Notes: a model not told the origin generated them from the letters alone. A DNA stretch of 64,000 bases from Saccharopolyspora rhizosphaerae (GCF_003931915.1 NZ_RSAA01000020.1:270759-334758); one strand, 5' to 3'. Positions 35,546-44,455 are shown, numbered from the stretch's first letter. Program-made: numbers and translations.

Positions 35546-36745
35546 TCATCTTCCCGGGAGGTGTTCGGCGAGCAGACGCGCGGCCCTGCGCCAGTCCACT
35601 TCGGACAGCAGATCCGGTACGTCCTCGCCACAGTCGGCGATCTTGGCGTCCACGTCCTGTTCGGACGGCGGACGATCGGGCGAGCCCGGCGGGAACCGCA
35701 GGGCGACGGCGTGGGTGGTGCCGTCGTGCAGCTGCACGGTGATGTCGACCTGGCCGTCGAGCAGCCAGTCACCGCCGGGCGCCTCGTCCACCTTCACCAG
35801 GCGGACGAGGCGCTGGGCTTCGGGACGGTTGACCGCGTGGTCGGTGAAGCTGGCGAACCCGGGGTGCGGGTCGAGCAGGGCGGCGGCCACGGCGTACTCC
35901 AAGCTGAACTTGCCCTGCAGACCGGTCGTCGGCCGGTGGTGGATGAGCGGCTGCACGGTTCCGGCGGGGGTGCGCACCACGACGTCGGCCACGTCGTCGG
36001 CTGCGACCGGCTCCGGGAGCCCTTCGCGCAGCGCGCTGATCGGTCGCTGCAGGGCGTAGCAGCAGGGGAACACCTTGATCGCCAGCCCGCCGGGCACCGC
36101 CGGCCCGCTCACGTCGATCCGGTCAGGGTCGCCCCCGACCAGCAGCAGCCACGCGTCCAGCGCCGACGGGTCGGCGGTGGCCCCTCTGGCGGCCAACCCC
36201 GCGGCGCGCGCGCCGGCTTCGGCCGCGAACCCGACCTGCAGGGACTTGCCCGACGATCCGAACGCGCGCTGCACTCCCCCAGCCGCCGGCACGGCCAGCG
36301 CCATCGCGGTCGCGATCTGCTCGGTCGACAACCCGAGGGCCACGGCGGCGCTCGCGGCGGCAGCCGGAGCTCCCGCGGTGCAGGTCGCGTGCCACCCGTT
36401 CGTGTAGTGCGACCAGCCCAGCGCCACTCCGAGCCGAGCCATGACCCCGGCGCCGGCCAGGTAGGCACGCGCGTCCCCTCCTGCGGCGAGGGTTGCCGGC
36501 ACGCAGACCACGCTGATGTGGGTGGTCGACTCGATGTGCAGGTCGTCGAAGTCCAGCACGTGCCCCACCGCCGCCCAGCGCGCCGCGTCCGGCAGTTCAG
36601 CCGCGACCCGGACCAACTCGTCGTCGCGGGCGGCGAGGGTGACCGCGAGGGTGTCCACCAGTGAGCGCTGCGCGAGCGCCAGGTCTGCGGCGGCGGGGAC
36701 GAACTCCTGCGCCCACCGGGCGAGCGTCTCAGCGGTCGAATCCAT
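35546..36745 (-). CDS. MmgE/PrpD-family protein
   Basis: The 399-residue protein belongs to the family of 2-methylcitrate dehydratase (PrpD), cis-aconitate decarboxylase and related lyases. Recognisable segments include GHVLDFDDLHIESTTHISVVCVPATLA (a GxxxDxDD-type motif at about 58-64), GWHATCTAGAPAAAAS, and KVFPCCYALQRPISAL. The ATG ending at 36745 is preceded by GGAG; the longer frame upstream lacks conservation. No citrate synthase or isocitrate lyase of the methylcitrate cycle is nearby, so a different hydroxy- or carboxy-acid is probably the substrate. It is the first gene of a two- or three-gene operon. Confidence 0.85.
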   Translation of the reverse strand: MDSTAETLARWAQEFVPAAADLALAQRSLVDTLAVTLAARDDELVRVAAELPDAARWAAVGHVLDFDDLHIESTTHISVVCVPATLAAGGDARAYLAGAGVMARLGVALGWSHYTNGWHATCTAGAPAAAASAAVALGLSTEQIATAMALAVPAAGGVQRAFGSSGKSLQVGFAAEAGARAAGLAARGATADPSALDAWLLLVGGDPDRIDVSGPAVPGGLAIKVFPCCYALQRPISALREGLPEPVAADDVADVVVRTPAGTVQPLIHHRPTTGLQGKFSLEYAVAAALLDPHPGFASFTDHAVNRPEAQRLVRLVKVDEAPGGDWLLDGQVDITVQLHDGTTHAVALRFPPGSPDRPPSEQDVDAKIADCGEDVPDLLSEVDWRRAARLLAEHLPGR

Positions 36746-36872
36746 CCGCGCTCCGATCGTGCGCAGCGCACGCCGCGCGGGAGACAATGTACGGCCAATC
36801 CTGCGGGCGCGGTCACCGCGTGTCAACGTTCGCTGAACTGGTTTGCGAGACCCTGCTTTTCGCGCGTCCGAC

Positions 36873-36901
36873 TTGACACCCCACGACCCCGGCGAGAAAC
36901 T
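36873..36901 (+). promoter_or_regulatory. Promoter of the alcohol dehydrogenase operon
   Basis: A consensus -35 TTGACA (36873-36878), a 17-bp spacer and GAAACT (36896-36901) point rightwards, leaving a leader of about 145 bases before the ATG at 37054. The remaining sequence between the divergent genes at 36745 and 37054 shows no gene. Confidence 0.5.
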
Positions 36902-37053
36902 ACCGGGGCTTTGGCCGTACATATCTGAGTTCCGATTCCCGCCAGTTCAGCCGGGTTCTCCCCGGCTCGGATCGCACGCTCCCGGCACCCGTGATGGGCC
37001 CGCGGCCCGTCCTCCTCCCGCGCTTGCTCGCTCCCACTCCGCAGAGGTGGTCG

Positions 37054-38169
37054 ATGAAGTCCCGTGCTGCAGTTCTGGAAGAAGGAAGCAAGGAGTTCGA
37101 GATCGTCGAACTCGACGTCGACGAACCACGCGTCGGGGAGGTGCAGGTCAAGTTCACCGCCTCCGGGCTGTGCCACTCCGACCTGCACCTGACCGACGGC
37201 GTGTACGGCAACTCGCCCCGCTACCCCATCGTCGCCGGGCACGAGGGCGCCGGCATCATCGAGGCGGTCGGACCCGGCGTGACCCACGTGGAACCCGGTG
37301 ATCACGTGGTGTGCAGCTTCATGCCCAGCTGCGGTGTCTGCCGCTACTGCGCCTCCGGGCACTCGAACCTGTGCAACCTCGGGGCGAACATCCTCAAGGG
37401 CCACATGCCCGACGGCACCTTCCGCTACCACCGCGACGGCCGCGACCTCGGCGGGATGTGCATGCTCGGCACGTTCTCCGAGCGCGCGACGATCCCGGCC
37501 CGCTCGGCGGTGAAGGTCGACCCGTGGCTGCCGCTCGAGGTGGCGGTGCTCGCCGGGTGCGGGGTGCCGACCGGGTGGGGCTCCGCGGTCAACGCCGGTG
37601 GCGTGAAAGCCGGTGACACGGCGGTCATCTACGGTTCCGGCGGCGTCGGGATCAACGCGGTGCAGGGCGCGGCCTACGCGGGTGCGAAGTACGTCGTGGT
37701 CGTCGACCCGGTGGAGTTCAAGCGGCAGACCGCGCTCGAGCTCGGGGCGACCCACGTTTTCGCCGATCCGGACGAGGCGGCGAGCAAGGTCAACGAGCTG
37801 ACCTGGGGCGAAGGCGCGGACCAGGCGATCCTGACGGTCGGCGTGATGGACGCGGTCGTGGTGCGCCAGGCCTTCGACATCGTCGGCAAGGGCGGCACGA
37901 TCGTGGTCGTCGGGCAGGCCAACCCGGAGGAGATGACCATCCAGCTGCCCAGCGCGATGTTCACCCGCAACGAGAAGGTCATCCGCGGCGCGCAGTTCGG
38001 TTCGTGCAACCCGCAGTACGACATCGTCAAGCTCCTGCGGTTGTGGAACACCGGTCGCCTCAAGCTCGACGAGCTCATCACCAAGACCTACACGCTCGAC
38101 CAGGTCAACGAGGGCTACCAGGACCTCAAGGACGGCAAGCTCATCCGCGGAGTCATCGTGCACGACTGA
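37054..38169 (+). CDS. Zinc alcohol dehydrogenase, probably NDMA-dependent (mycofactocin-linked) type
   Basis: The 371-residue medium-chain dehydrogenase has catalytic zinc ligands Cys40 (GLCHSD) and His63-Glu64 (AGHEGAG), four structural-zinc cysteines at 93, 96, 99 and 107, and the nucleotide fold GSGGVGI near 195. The sequence style, including the MKSRAAVLEEG opening and PTGWGSAVN, resembles the actinobacterial NDMA-dependent alcohol dehydrogenases. Those hold their nicotinamide cofactor tightly and hand electrons to mycofactocin. The assignment to that subgroup is by resemblance only. The ATG follows AGAGGTGG, and an MBL-fold gene follows 11 bp later. Confidence 0.88.
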   Translation: MKSRAAVLEEGSKEFEIVELDVDEPRVGEVQVKFTASGLCHSDLHLTDGVYGNSPRYPIVAGHEGAGIIEAVGPGVTHVEPGDHVVCSFMPSCGVCRYCASGHSNLCNLGANILKGHMPDGTFRYHRDGRDLGGMCMLGTFSERATIPARSAVKVDPWLPLEVAVLAGCGVPTGWGSAVNAGGVKAGDTAVIYGSGGVGINAVQGAAYAGAKYVVVVDPVEFKRQTALELGATHVFADPDEAASKVNELTWGEGADQAILTVGVMDAVVVRQAFDIVGKGGTIVVVGQANPEEMTIQLPSAMFTRNEKVIRGAQFGSCNPQYDIVKLLRLWNTGRLKLDELITKTYTLDQVNEGYQDLKDGKLIRGVIVHD

Positions 38170-38180
38170 GGGAGACCGAC

Positions 38181-38999
38181 ATGTCCGACAACGACAAGAT
38201 CAAGGTCACGATCATCCCGACGGGAACGATGCACGCCGACCTCACCTGGTTGCTCATCGACCCCAACCGGATGGCCACCCAGGGCACGCCGTCCAAGCAG
38301 CGCGACTGGGTGGAGGTGCCCACCCACGTCGTCTACCTGGAACATCCGAACGGCCAGAAGCTGATGTGGGACGCCGGCGTCCCGCGCGACTGGGAGGACC
38401 GTTGGGGACCAACGGGTCTCGACCAGTTCTTCCCGGTCGACACCGTCCCCGAGGACGAGTGGCTGGACTCCCGGCTCAAGCAGTTGGACGTCGAACCCAA
38501 CGACATCGACTACCTGGTGCTCTCCCACCTGCACATGGACCACGCGGCCAACGCGAAGTTCTGGCAGGACGCGGGCACCAAGATCATCGTGGACCAGAAG
38601 GAGAAGGAAGGCGCGTTCTCCTTCGACGGCTACAACAAGGGCGCGCACATCAAGTCCGACTACGACGGCCTGGAGCTCGACACGGTCAGCGGCGACACCG
38701 AGCTGATGCCCGGCGTGACGTTGCTGAGCACCCCCGGGCACACCTGGGGCACGATGAGCCTGCAGGTCGACCTGGCCGACAGCGGAACCATGCTGTTCGC
38801 CTCGGATTCGCTGTACCGCAGGGAGTCCTACGGGCCGCCGCCCATCGGCGCGGGCATCGTCTACGACTCGGTGGCGTGGCTGGAGTCGGTGGAGAAGATC
38901 CGCGGCATCCAGGAGCGCACGAACGCGCAGGTGATCTTCGGCCACGACCCGGAGCAGATCACGCAGCTGCGCACCGGACCCGGCAACTACTACACCTGA
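38181..38999 (+). CDS. MBL-fold hydrolase, N-acyl-homoserine lactonase family
   Basis: The 272-residue dinuclear-zinc hydrolase has the motif HLHMDH at 116-121, with later ligands in PGHTWGTMSLQ and FASDSLY and the final His in IFGHDPEQI. The tyrosine-bearing layout and length match AiiA-like lactonases. GAGGGAG precedes the ATG. Because it is the second gene after an alcohol dehydrogenase, hydrolysis of a lactone or a thioester formed by alcohol or aldehyde oxidation is as plausible as cleavage of acyl-homoserine lactone signals. The sequence does not distinguish these. Confidence 0.88.
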   Translation: MSDNDKIKVTIIPTGTMHADLTWLLIDPNRMATQGTPSKQRDWVEVPTHVVYLEHPNGQKLMWDAGVPRDWEDRWGPTGLDQFFPVDTVPEDEWLDSRLKQLDVEPNDIDYLVLSHLHMDHAANAKFWQDAGTKIIVDQKEKEGAFSFDGYNKGAHIKSDYDGLELDTVSGDTELMPGVTLLSTPGHTWGTMSLQVDLADSGTMLFASDSLYRRESYGPPPIGAGIVYDSVAWLESVEKIRGIQERTNAQVIFGHDPEQITQLRTGPGNYYT

Positions 39000-39008
39000 T
39001 CGACGAGC

Positions 39009-39036
39009 AGGTCGGCCCGCCCGCGCGGGCCGACCT
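39009..39036 (+). terminator. Hairpin between the MBL and FmdB genes
   Basis: AGGTCGGCCCGC (39009-39020) pairs perfectly with GCGGGCCGACCT (39025-39036) around a CCGC loop, nine bases after the lactonase-like stop codon. It may end most transcripts, or attenuate expression of the zinc-ribbon gene that starts 15 bases later. Confidence 0.7.
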
Positions 39037-39050
39037 CCCCGGGAGCCGCC

Positions 39051-39485
39051 ATGCCGATGTACGACTACTCCTGCGACTGCGGCACCACGTTCGAGGTGCT
39101 GGTGCCCTCCTGGTCCTCCCCCGCGCCCGACTGCCCGGACTGCGGCGCGCGGACCCACCGCCGCCCACCGTCCCCCGCGGTGCACGGGCGCGCCGCACCC
39201 CCGACGCCGCTGAGCTCCACGCCGAAGTCCTGGGAGGGGCTGAACAACGGCGACCCGGCCACGATCACGCACTGGCGCCGCACCGCCGAGGCGCGCCGCG
39301 AGTTCGAGGCGCGCCACCCCGAGCACCACACGCGCCAGGAGGCCATCGCCGCCCACGAGGGCCGCTTCGAACGCGCACCCCTCACCTACCGCGAACTGGC
39401 CACCCGGGCCGCAACCACCGGGGATGCCAACCGGGCAGCAGCCGAGGCGAGCCGAGCCCGCGGTGGGGACAGCTCAGGTGAGTAG
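39051..39485 (+). CDS. FmdB-type zinc-ribbon protein
   Basis: The 144-residue protein begins with the FmdB zinc ribbon: MPMYDYSCDCG with Cys8 and Cys10, then CPDCG with Cys28 and Cys31. The remaining charged tail, rich in Arg, Ala and His, is unlike any domain I know. FmdB-like proteins are small putative regulators named from methylotroph amidase and formamidase loci. GGGAGC precedes the ATG by four bases. Its position behind the alcohol dehydrogenase and MBL genes suggests a regulatory or assembly role there. Its stop codon lies inside the operator region of the following TetR gene. Confidence 0.82.
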   Translation: MPMYDYSCDCGTTFEVLVPSWSSPAPDCPDCGARTHRRPPSPAVHGRAAPPTPLSSTPKSWEGLNNGDPATITHWRRTAEARREFEARHPEHHTRQEAIAAHEGRFERAPLTYRELATRAATTGDANRAAAEASRARGGDSSGE

Positions 39486-39502
39486 TGAGTAACTGGTAAG
39501 TT
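39478..39502 (+). promoter_or_regulatory. TetR promoter with tandem and inverted repeats
   Basis: GTGAGTA is repeated in tandem at 39478-39491, followed by AACT-GGTA-AGTT (39491-39502), an inverted repeat covering the probable -10 box TAAGTT (39497-39502). The start codon at 39509 is one transcription-start distance downstream, so the mRNA is probably leaderless. Repression by the TetR protein itself is likely. Confidence 0.5.
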
Positions 39503-39508
39503 GGCCTC

Positions 39509-40081
39509 ATGGCTCAACGGATGAGCGGGGCCGAGCGGCGAGCTCAGGTCCTGGCCATCGCGGCGGAGGAGTTCGCCGAGCACGGGTTGCACGGCGCCTC
39601 CACGGAGGCGATCGCGCGCGAGGCCGGGATCACCCAGGCCTACGTGTTCCGGATGTTCGGGACGAAGAAGGCCCTGTTCCTCGAGCTGGTCCGAGCCGCG
39701 TTCGACCGGGTCAGCGAGGCGATGCGCGAGGCCGGCGGCGAGAAGTCGGGCCTCGACGCGCTGTCGGCGATGGGTGCGGAGTACTACGACCTGCTCGCCG
39801 ACCGGACTTCGCTGCTGCTGCAGCTGCAGGGGTTCGCCGCGTGCGGGGACCCGGAGGTCAAGGACGCGGTGCGGACGTGCTTCGCGCGGATGTGGAGCAC
39901 GGCCGAGGACGGCACCGGGCTCGACCCGGTCGCGGTCAAGGCGTTCCTCGCCTTCGGCATGCTGCTCAACGCCGGTGCCGCCCTGGACGTCGACCAGGTC
40001 GACGAGGTCTGGGCGGAAGGCGTCCGCACCCGCGTCCAACCGGGCCTGTTCCGGCACATCACGAGCGAGACGAACCGATGA
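39509..40081 (+). CDS. TetR-family regulator of the adjacent exporter
   Basis: The 190-residue regulator has an N-terminal TetR helix-turn-helix (about 12-58) with AAEEFAEHGLHGASTEAIAR and GITQAYVFRMFGTKKALFLE, and a divergent all-helical ligand domain. No Shine-Dalgarno sequence lies before the ATG, consistent with a leaderless transcript. Its last codons overlap the MFS gene by 4 bp (ATGA), so regulator and exporter are translated together. This arrangement usually means that the transporter's substrate relieves repression. Confidence 0.9.
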   Translation: MAQRMSGAERRAQVLAIAAEEFAEHGLHGASTEAIAREAGITQAYVFRMFGTKKALFLELVRAAFDRVSEAMREAGGEKSGLDALSAMGAEYYDLLADRTSLLLQLQGFAACGDPEVKDAVRTCFARMWSTAEDGTGLDPVAVKAFLAFGMLLNAGAALDVDQVDEVWAEGVRTRVQPGLFRHITSETNR

Positions 40082-41457
40082 GGTCCCGGCTGGGCGGCTC
40101 GCTGGTGTGCACGGCGTTGCTGGCGGCGGTCATCGGCAGCGTCGGCGCGCCCCTGATCACCGCGGTGGCGACGGGGATGGGCGTCTCGCTGGACGCCGCG
40201 CAGTGGACGTTGACGATCCCGTTGTTCACCGGCGCCATCGCCGGCCCCCTGCTGGGCCGGTTGGGCAGCGGGCCGTACCGGCGCGTCACCATCCTGATCA
40301 CGCTGGCCGTGGTCGTGTTCGGCGGATTGCTCACGGTGCTGCCCCTGCCGTTCTGGGTGCTGCTGGTCGGGCGCGGACTGCAGGGCTTCGGGGTGGCGGG
40401 CGGAGCGCTGCTGATGAGCGTCGCGCGGGCGCACCTGCCCCCGGAACGCGCGGCGTCGACGATCGGAGCGCTCTCCGTGGCGTCGACGGTCGGCATCGGG
40501 GTCGGCTACCCGCTGATCAGCTTCGTCGACCAGGTCGCCGGCCTGCGCGCCGCCTACGGGCTGGGGTTCGTGCTCTCCGCGGCCGCGCTGGGCATCGCCT
40601 GGCGCGCGCTGCCCGTCGAGGAACCCGGTGAGCTGCCGCGGGTCGACACCGTGGGCGCGGTCCTGCTGGCACTCGGCACCTCGGGAGTCCTGCTGGTCGT
40701 CGCCGAGCCGGAGGTCTGGGCGTCGCCGTGGTGGGTGGGCTGCGTGCTCGCCGGTGCCGCGGTGGTGCTGGCGGGGTGGGTGGCCGTGGAACTCCGGGTG
40801 CCGGCCCCGCTGGTCGACCTGCGCGTGCTCGGCCAAGGTCCCGTGCTCCGCGCCAATGCGGCTTTGCTCGTCGCCGGCGTGGGCCTGTACCTGTTGTTCA
40901 GCCTGTTCACGCGCTTCGTGCAGACCCCGGCGGGCGTGGACTACGGGTTCGCGTTGCCCGGTGTCGCCGCGGGTGCGGCGCTGATCCCGTTCTCGGTGCT
41001 CGGGTTCGTCGCGGGCAAGTCGCTGCCGTCCCTCATCGCGCGGGTGGGCGAGCGCGGGGCCTACGCGCTGTCCACCGCGATCGCCGTCGCCGCCGCGCTG
41101 CTGTTCGCCGCCGCGAACCAGTCGCTGGTGGTGGTGCTCGCGGCGATCGCGCTGCTGGGGTTCGCCGTCGGCGGCATCTCGGCGGTGATGCCGCGGCTCG
41201 TCCTCGCCGGGGTGCCGCAGGGCGAGACGGCCAGCGTGCTGTCGATCAACCAGATCTCCCGCAGCATCGGCTTCAGCATGGGCAGCGCGCTGGCCGGCCT
41301 CCTCCTGGCGGCCGGTGGAGCACCGCTGCCGCCCGAGCACGACTACGTCCTCGCAGCGCTGTGGGCCCTCCCCGCCCTGGCGGCCAGCGCACTCGTCGTC
41401 ACCGCGAACCGCACGACCGCCACCCGCGACGCACGCCCCGCAGACCGTCGTCAGTAG
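40078..41457 (+). CDS. MFS multidrug exporter
   Basis: The 459-residue membrane protein has about 14 hydrophobic segments. It carries a motif A remnant in GPLLGRLGSGPYRRVTI, the ARAHLPPERAAS loop after helix 4 and the antiporter-like GVGYPLISF. The size and helix count place it in the DHA2-like drug/H+ antiporters. It overlaps the TetR gene and is probably released from repression by its own substrate. The gene ends ahead of a converging LuxR gene, with hairpins between them. Confidence 0.87.
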   Translation: MRSRLGGSLVCTALLAAVIGSVGAPLITAVATGMGVSLDAAQWTLTIPLFTGAIAGPLLGRLGSGPYRRVTILITLAVVVFGGLLTVLPLPFWVLLVGRGLQGFGVAGGALLMSVARAHLPPERAASTIGALSVASTVGIGVGYPLISFVDQVAGLRAAYGLGFVLSAAALGIAWRALPVEEPGELPRVDTVGAVLLALGTSGVLLVVAEPEVWASPWWVGCVLAGAAVVLAGWVAVELRVPAPLVDLRVLGQGPVLRANAALLVAGVGLYLLFSLFTRFVQTPAGVDYGFALPGVAAGAALIPFSVLGFVAGKSLPSLIARVGERGAYALSTAIAVAAALLFAAANQSLVVVLAAIALLGFAVGGISAVMPRLVLAGVPQGETASVLSINQISRSIGFSMGSALAGLLLAAGGAPLPPEHDYVLAALWALPALAASALVVTANRTTATRDARPADRRQ

Positions 41458-41481
41458 CCGCCGAACGGGGTGTACGGGTGG

Positions 41482-41570
41482 CGGATCACCGGGATCGAGG
41501 TGCCGGATCACGGAGTGATCAGGCCACGGATCACCGAGGTGACCCGGGATCGGATAGCCGGGGTGATCCG
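41482..41570. repeat. GGATCAC repeats and hairpins in the 41458-41829 gap
   Basis: CGGATCAC occurs at 41482, 41504 and 41527, a spacing of 22-23 bp, and in reverse as GTGATCCG at 41563. GATCAC-GGA-GTGATC (41506-41520) and CGGATCACC with GGTGATCCG (41527-41535 and 41562-41570) can fold. The site lies between two convergent genes, so it probably serves as a terminator, although the regular spacing also suits a protein-binding array. Confidence 0.5.
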
Positions 41571-41710
41571 GCACCCACCGCGAGTGGCGAGAGGAATCGA
41601 GGGCTGAGGCCCGGCGTTGACGAGCCGGCGGAGCCGCTGGCCTCAGGGCGGGAATCGACCGGCACCGCTGCGGGTTTCGCGCTTGCCCCACTCAGGTGAC
41701 GTCCGTGGCT

Positions 41711-41746
41711 GTCGGGATGCGGTGCACCGGCGTGCGTCGGGGGCGG
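41711..41746 (-). repeat. Third, partial copy of the dispersed repeat
   Basis: The stretch around GCGGTGCACCGGCGTG is similar, in reverse orientation, to 11050-11075 within the repeat at 10999-11088. It extends over roughly 35 bp only. Confidence 0.4.
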
Positions 41747-41829
41747 GGGCGTTGCTCGGAGTCTGCGGAGTCGTTGTCCGGTTCGGGGCGTTGTGTGTCC
41801 GCACCCGCCGCGCGGAGCGCGGCGCGGTT

Positions 41830-42618
41830 CTAGAGGAGGCCTGCTGTGCGGGCTGCGTGCACTGCTGCTGTGCGGTTGCGGACCGCGAGCTTCCTGGCGG
41901 CGTTGCGGAGGTAGGTCTTGACCGTCTGCGGGCTGAGGCCCATCCGTGCCGCGATCTCCACGTTGGACGCCCCGACCTCGACGAGGCGGAGGGCTTCGAC
42001 CTCCCGTGGCGCGAGGGTGACCTGCGGTTCGGTCGCGGGTTCGCGCCCACCCAGTTCGCGGTGGATCCGCATCAGGCGGGTCCGGAGGGCTTCGTCGTCG
42101 GTCTCGGCGATGACGGCGGCGAGTTCGGCCAGCGGGTCGGCGCCGTCGAGTCCCGGATCAGGCCGCAGCCGCTCCTCCACATCCCGGCCGAGCTGGGCCA
42201 CCGCGACCTCCGCGGTGCGCACCGCGCGGTCACCTACCGGAAGGTGGTCGCGGACAGCGCCGTAGAGCACACCGCAAACCGCGTCCCCGACCGTGATGGG
42301 CAGGGCGAACACCGAGGTCAGCCGCTCCTGCCGGACGACGATCGGGTCGTACTCGTGGGTGATGTCGGCAGTGCGGGCGTAGTCGTTGACGCGGTGCGGG
42401 GTGCGATCGCGCAGAACCCTGCCACCAAGTCCGGTTCCCGGGCGCACTTCCAGGCCGCTCAGGCCGGTCCCGTAAGTGCCCCGCAACCTGCCGATGACCA
42501 GGCGTGTCTTGGAGGTGGACCCGCCGAACACGACCGGGACGCCGGTCGAGCGCTCCAACCAGCGCAGCCGCTCCGGCAGGAGCCGATCGATCCAGTCGGC
42601 CACCACGTCGTCGTCCAT
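41830..42618 (-). CDS. LuxR-family regulator with GAF domain
   Basis: The 262-residue regulator combines a GAF-like sensor (about 15-150, with VLRDRTPHRVNDYA and FALPITVGDAVCGVLYGAV) and a C-terminal LuxR helix-turn-helix (about 198-255, LAPREVEALRLVEVGASNVE). The ATG ending at 42618 follows GGGAGGGCGC. It is divergent from an acyl-CoA synthetase gene, with a palindrome between them, and is thus its likely activator. Regulators of this build are found next to benzoate or other carboxylate-CoA ligase genes in actinobacteria. The ligand is unknown. Confidence 0.88.
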   Translation of the reverse strand: MDDDVVADWIDRLLPERLRWLERSTGVPVVFGGSTSKTRLVIGRLRGTYGTGLSGLEVRPGTGLGGRVLRDRTPHRVNDYARTADITHEYDPIVVRQERLTSVFALPITVGDAVCGVLYGAVRDHLPVGDRAVRTAEVAVAQLGRDVEERLRPDPGLDGADPLAELAAVIAETDDEALRTRLMRIHRELGGREPATEPQVTLAPREVEALRLVEVGASNVEIAARMGLSPQTVKTYLRNAARKLAVRNRTAAVHAARTAGLL

Positions 42619-42680
42619 GCGCCCTCCCCAGCTCCATCGCCGGTCCAGGTGGTGGATATCCCGCCGCGACTCGGCACCGC

Positions 42681-42698
42681 TACCCCCGCGAGTGGGTA
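42681..42698. promoter_or_regulatory. Candidate LuxR operator
   Basis: TACCC-N8-GGGTA lies midway between the divergent LuxR and synthetase genes, about 65 bp from each start codon, a fitting place for an activator. Confidence 0.4.
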
Positions 42699-42763
42699 TT
42701 CCCCGCCCGGGCCGCCGGTGCAGTCTCCTCGGGACAGCGTCGTCACACCGAAGGGGAAGCCGC

Positions 42764-44455
42764 ATGGACGTCACCGGCGCGTACCGGCGGAGTCGCGACC
42801 AGCTGCTGGCGCTGCGCGGTGAGCACACCCGCGCGGTCGCCGAGTTCCGCTGGCCGGAACTGGGCGGGCGGTTCAACTGGGCCGTCGACTGGTTCGACGC
42901 GATCGCCCGCGACAACGACCGCCCGGCACTGGTGATCGTCGAGGAGGACGGCGGCGAGCTGCGCCGCAGCTTCGCCGAGATGGCCGACGCCTCCGACCGG
43001 TTGGCCGCCTGGCTGTCCGAGCGTGGTGTGGAGCGCGGCGATCCGGTCGTGCTCATGCTCGGCAACCAGGTCGAGCTGTGGGAGTCGATGCTGGCGATCA
43101 TGAAGCTGGGCGCGGTGATCGTGCCGACCACGACCGCGGTCGGGTCGGCCGAGCTGGTCGACCGGATCTCGCGCAGCGGAGCCGCGCACGTCATCGCCAA
43201 CGCCGACGACACCGCCAAGTTCGCCGACGTGCCCGGCGACTACACCCGCATCAGCGTCGGCCCCGCGGCCGGGTGGTCGGACCTGCGCGACGCGGCGGAG
43301 CTGCCCGCAACGCCGGTGGCCCACCCGGGAACCGCACCGAACGACCCGCTGCTGTACTACTTCACCTCGGGCACGACCTCGCAGCCCAAGCTGGTCGAGC
43401 ACACCCAGATCTCCTACCCCGTCGGCCACCTCACGACGATGTACTTCCTGGGCCTGCGCCCGGGCGACGTGCACCTCAACATCTCCTCGCCCGGCTGGGC
43501 CAAGCACGCCTGGTCGTGCTTCTTCGCGCCGTGGATCGCCGAGGGGACCGTGCTGGTGTGCAACTACCGCCGCTTCGACCCGGCGGTGCTGCTGGACCGG
43601 CTGCGCCGGTACGAGGTCTCGACCTTCTGCGCGCCGCCCACCGTGTGGCGCATGCTCATCAACTCCGACCTCGGCGAACGACCGGCCACGCTGCGCGAGG
43701 TCATCGGCGCGGGCGAACCGCTCAACCCCGAGGTGATCGAACAGGTCCAGCGGGCGTGGGGGCTGACGTTGCGCGACGGGTTCGGGCAGACCGAGACGAC
43801 CGCGCAGGTCGCCAACACGCCGGGCTCCGAAGTCCGCCCGGGCTCGATGGGCCGTGCGCTGCCGGGTGTTCCGGTCGTGCTGGTCGATCCGGCCACGGGC
43901 CGCGAGGTGGAGGGCACCGGTGAGGGCGAGATCTGCCTCGACCTCGACCAGCACCCGCTCCCGCTGATGACCGGATACCGCGACGACACCGAGCGCAACG
44001 ACGCCGCGATGGACGGCGGGTACTACCACACCGGTGACGTGGCGACCATCGACGGCGACGGCTACATCACCTACGTCGGGCGCACCGACGACGTGTTCAA
44101 GGCCAGCGACTACAAGATCAGCCCCTTCGAGCTCGAATCGGTGCTCATCGAGCACCCCGCGGTCGCCGAGGCCGCCGTGGTCCCGGCCCCCGACCCCGTG
44201 CGGCTCGCGGTTCCCAAGGCCTACATCGCGCTCGCTCCCGGCCACGAGCCCGACAAGGCCACGGCGTTCGAGATCGTGCGCTACGCCCGCGAACACCTCG
44301 CGCCCTACCAGCGGGTCCGCCGCGTGGAGTTCTTCGAGCTCCCCAAGACGATCTCCGGGAAGATCCGCCGCGTCGAACTGCGCGCCCGCGAGGAGGCCGC
44401 GAGCCACGAACGCACCGAGTGGCGCGACGACCAGTTCCCCGAACTCCGCGGGTGA
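42764..44455 (+). CDS. AMP-forming acyl-CoA synthetase
   Basis: The 563-residue enzyme has the ATP loop TSGTTSQPK near residue 204 (Ser replaces the usual Gly), the motif DGFGQTETTA near 340, YHTGDVA near 422 and the C-terminal catalytic Lys in KTISGKIRR near 535. The N-terminal half, with RFNWAVDWFDAIA, resembles the medium-chain/acetyl-CoA synthetase-like branch. Its acid substrate could be acetate-like, medium-chain or aromatic; context does not tell. AAGGGGAAG precedes the ATG. It is divergently transcribed from the GAF-LuxR regulator. Confidence 0.88.
   Translation: MDVTGAYRRSRDQLLALRGEHTRAVAEFRWPELGGRFNWAVDWFDAIARDNDRPALVIVEEDGGELRRSFAEMADASDRLAAWLSERGVERGDPVVLMLGNQVELWESMLAIMKLGAVIVPTTTAVGSAELVDRISRSGAAHVIANADDTAKFADVPGDYTRISVGPAAGWSDLRDAAELPATPVAHPGTAPNDPLLYYFTSGTTSQPKLVEHTQISYPVGHLTTMYFLGLRPGDVHLNISSPGWAKHAWSCFFAPWIAEGTVLVCNYRRFDPAVLLDRLRRYEVSTFCAPPTVWRMLINSDLGERPATLREVIGAGEPLNPEVIEQVQRAWGLTLRDGFGQTETTAQVANTPGSEVRPGSMGRALPGVPVVLVDPATGREVEGTGEGEICLDLDQHPLPLMTGYRDDTERNDAAMDGGYYHTGDVATIDGDGYITYVGRTDDVFKASDYKISPFELESVLIEHPAVAEAAVVPAPDPVRLAVPKAYIALAPGHEPDKATAFEIVRYAREHLAPYQRVRRVEFFELPKTISGKIRRVELRAREEAASHERTEWRDDQFPELRG

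Noticed and set aside
37054..38169. S-(hydroxymethyl)mycothiol dehydrogenase, suggested by an MBL gene next door
   Set aside because: The N-terminal and zinc-loop sequence is unlike the mycothiol-dependent formaldehyde dehydrogenase as I remember it and closer to NDMA-dependent dehydrogenases.
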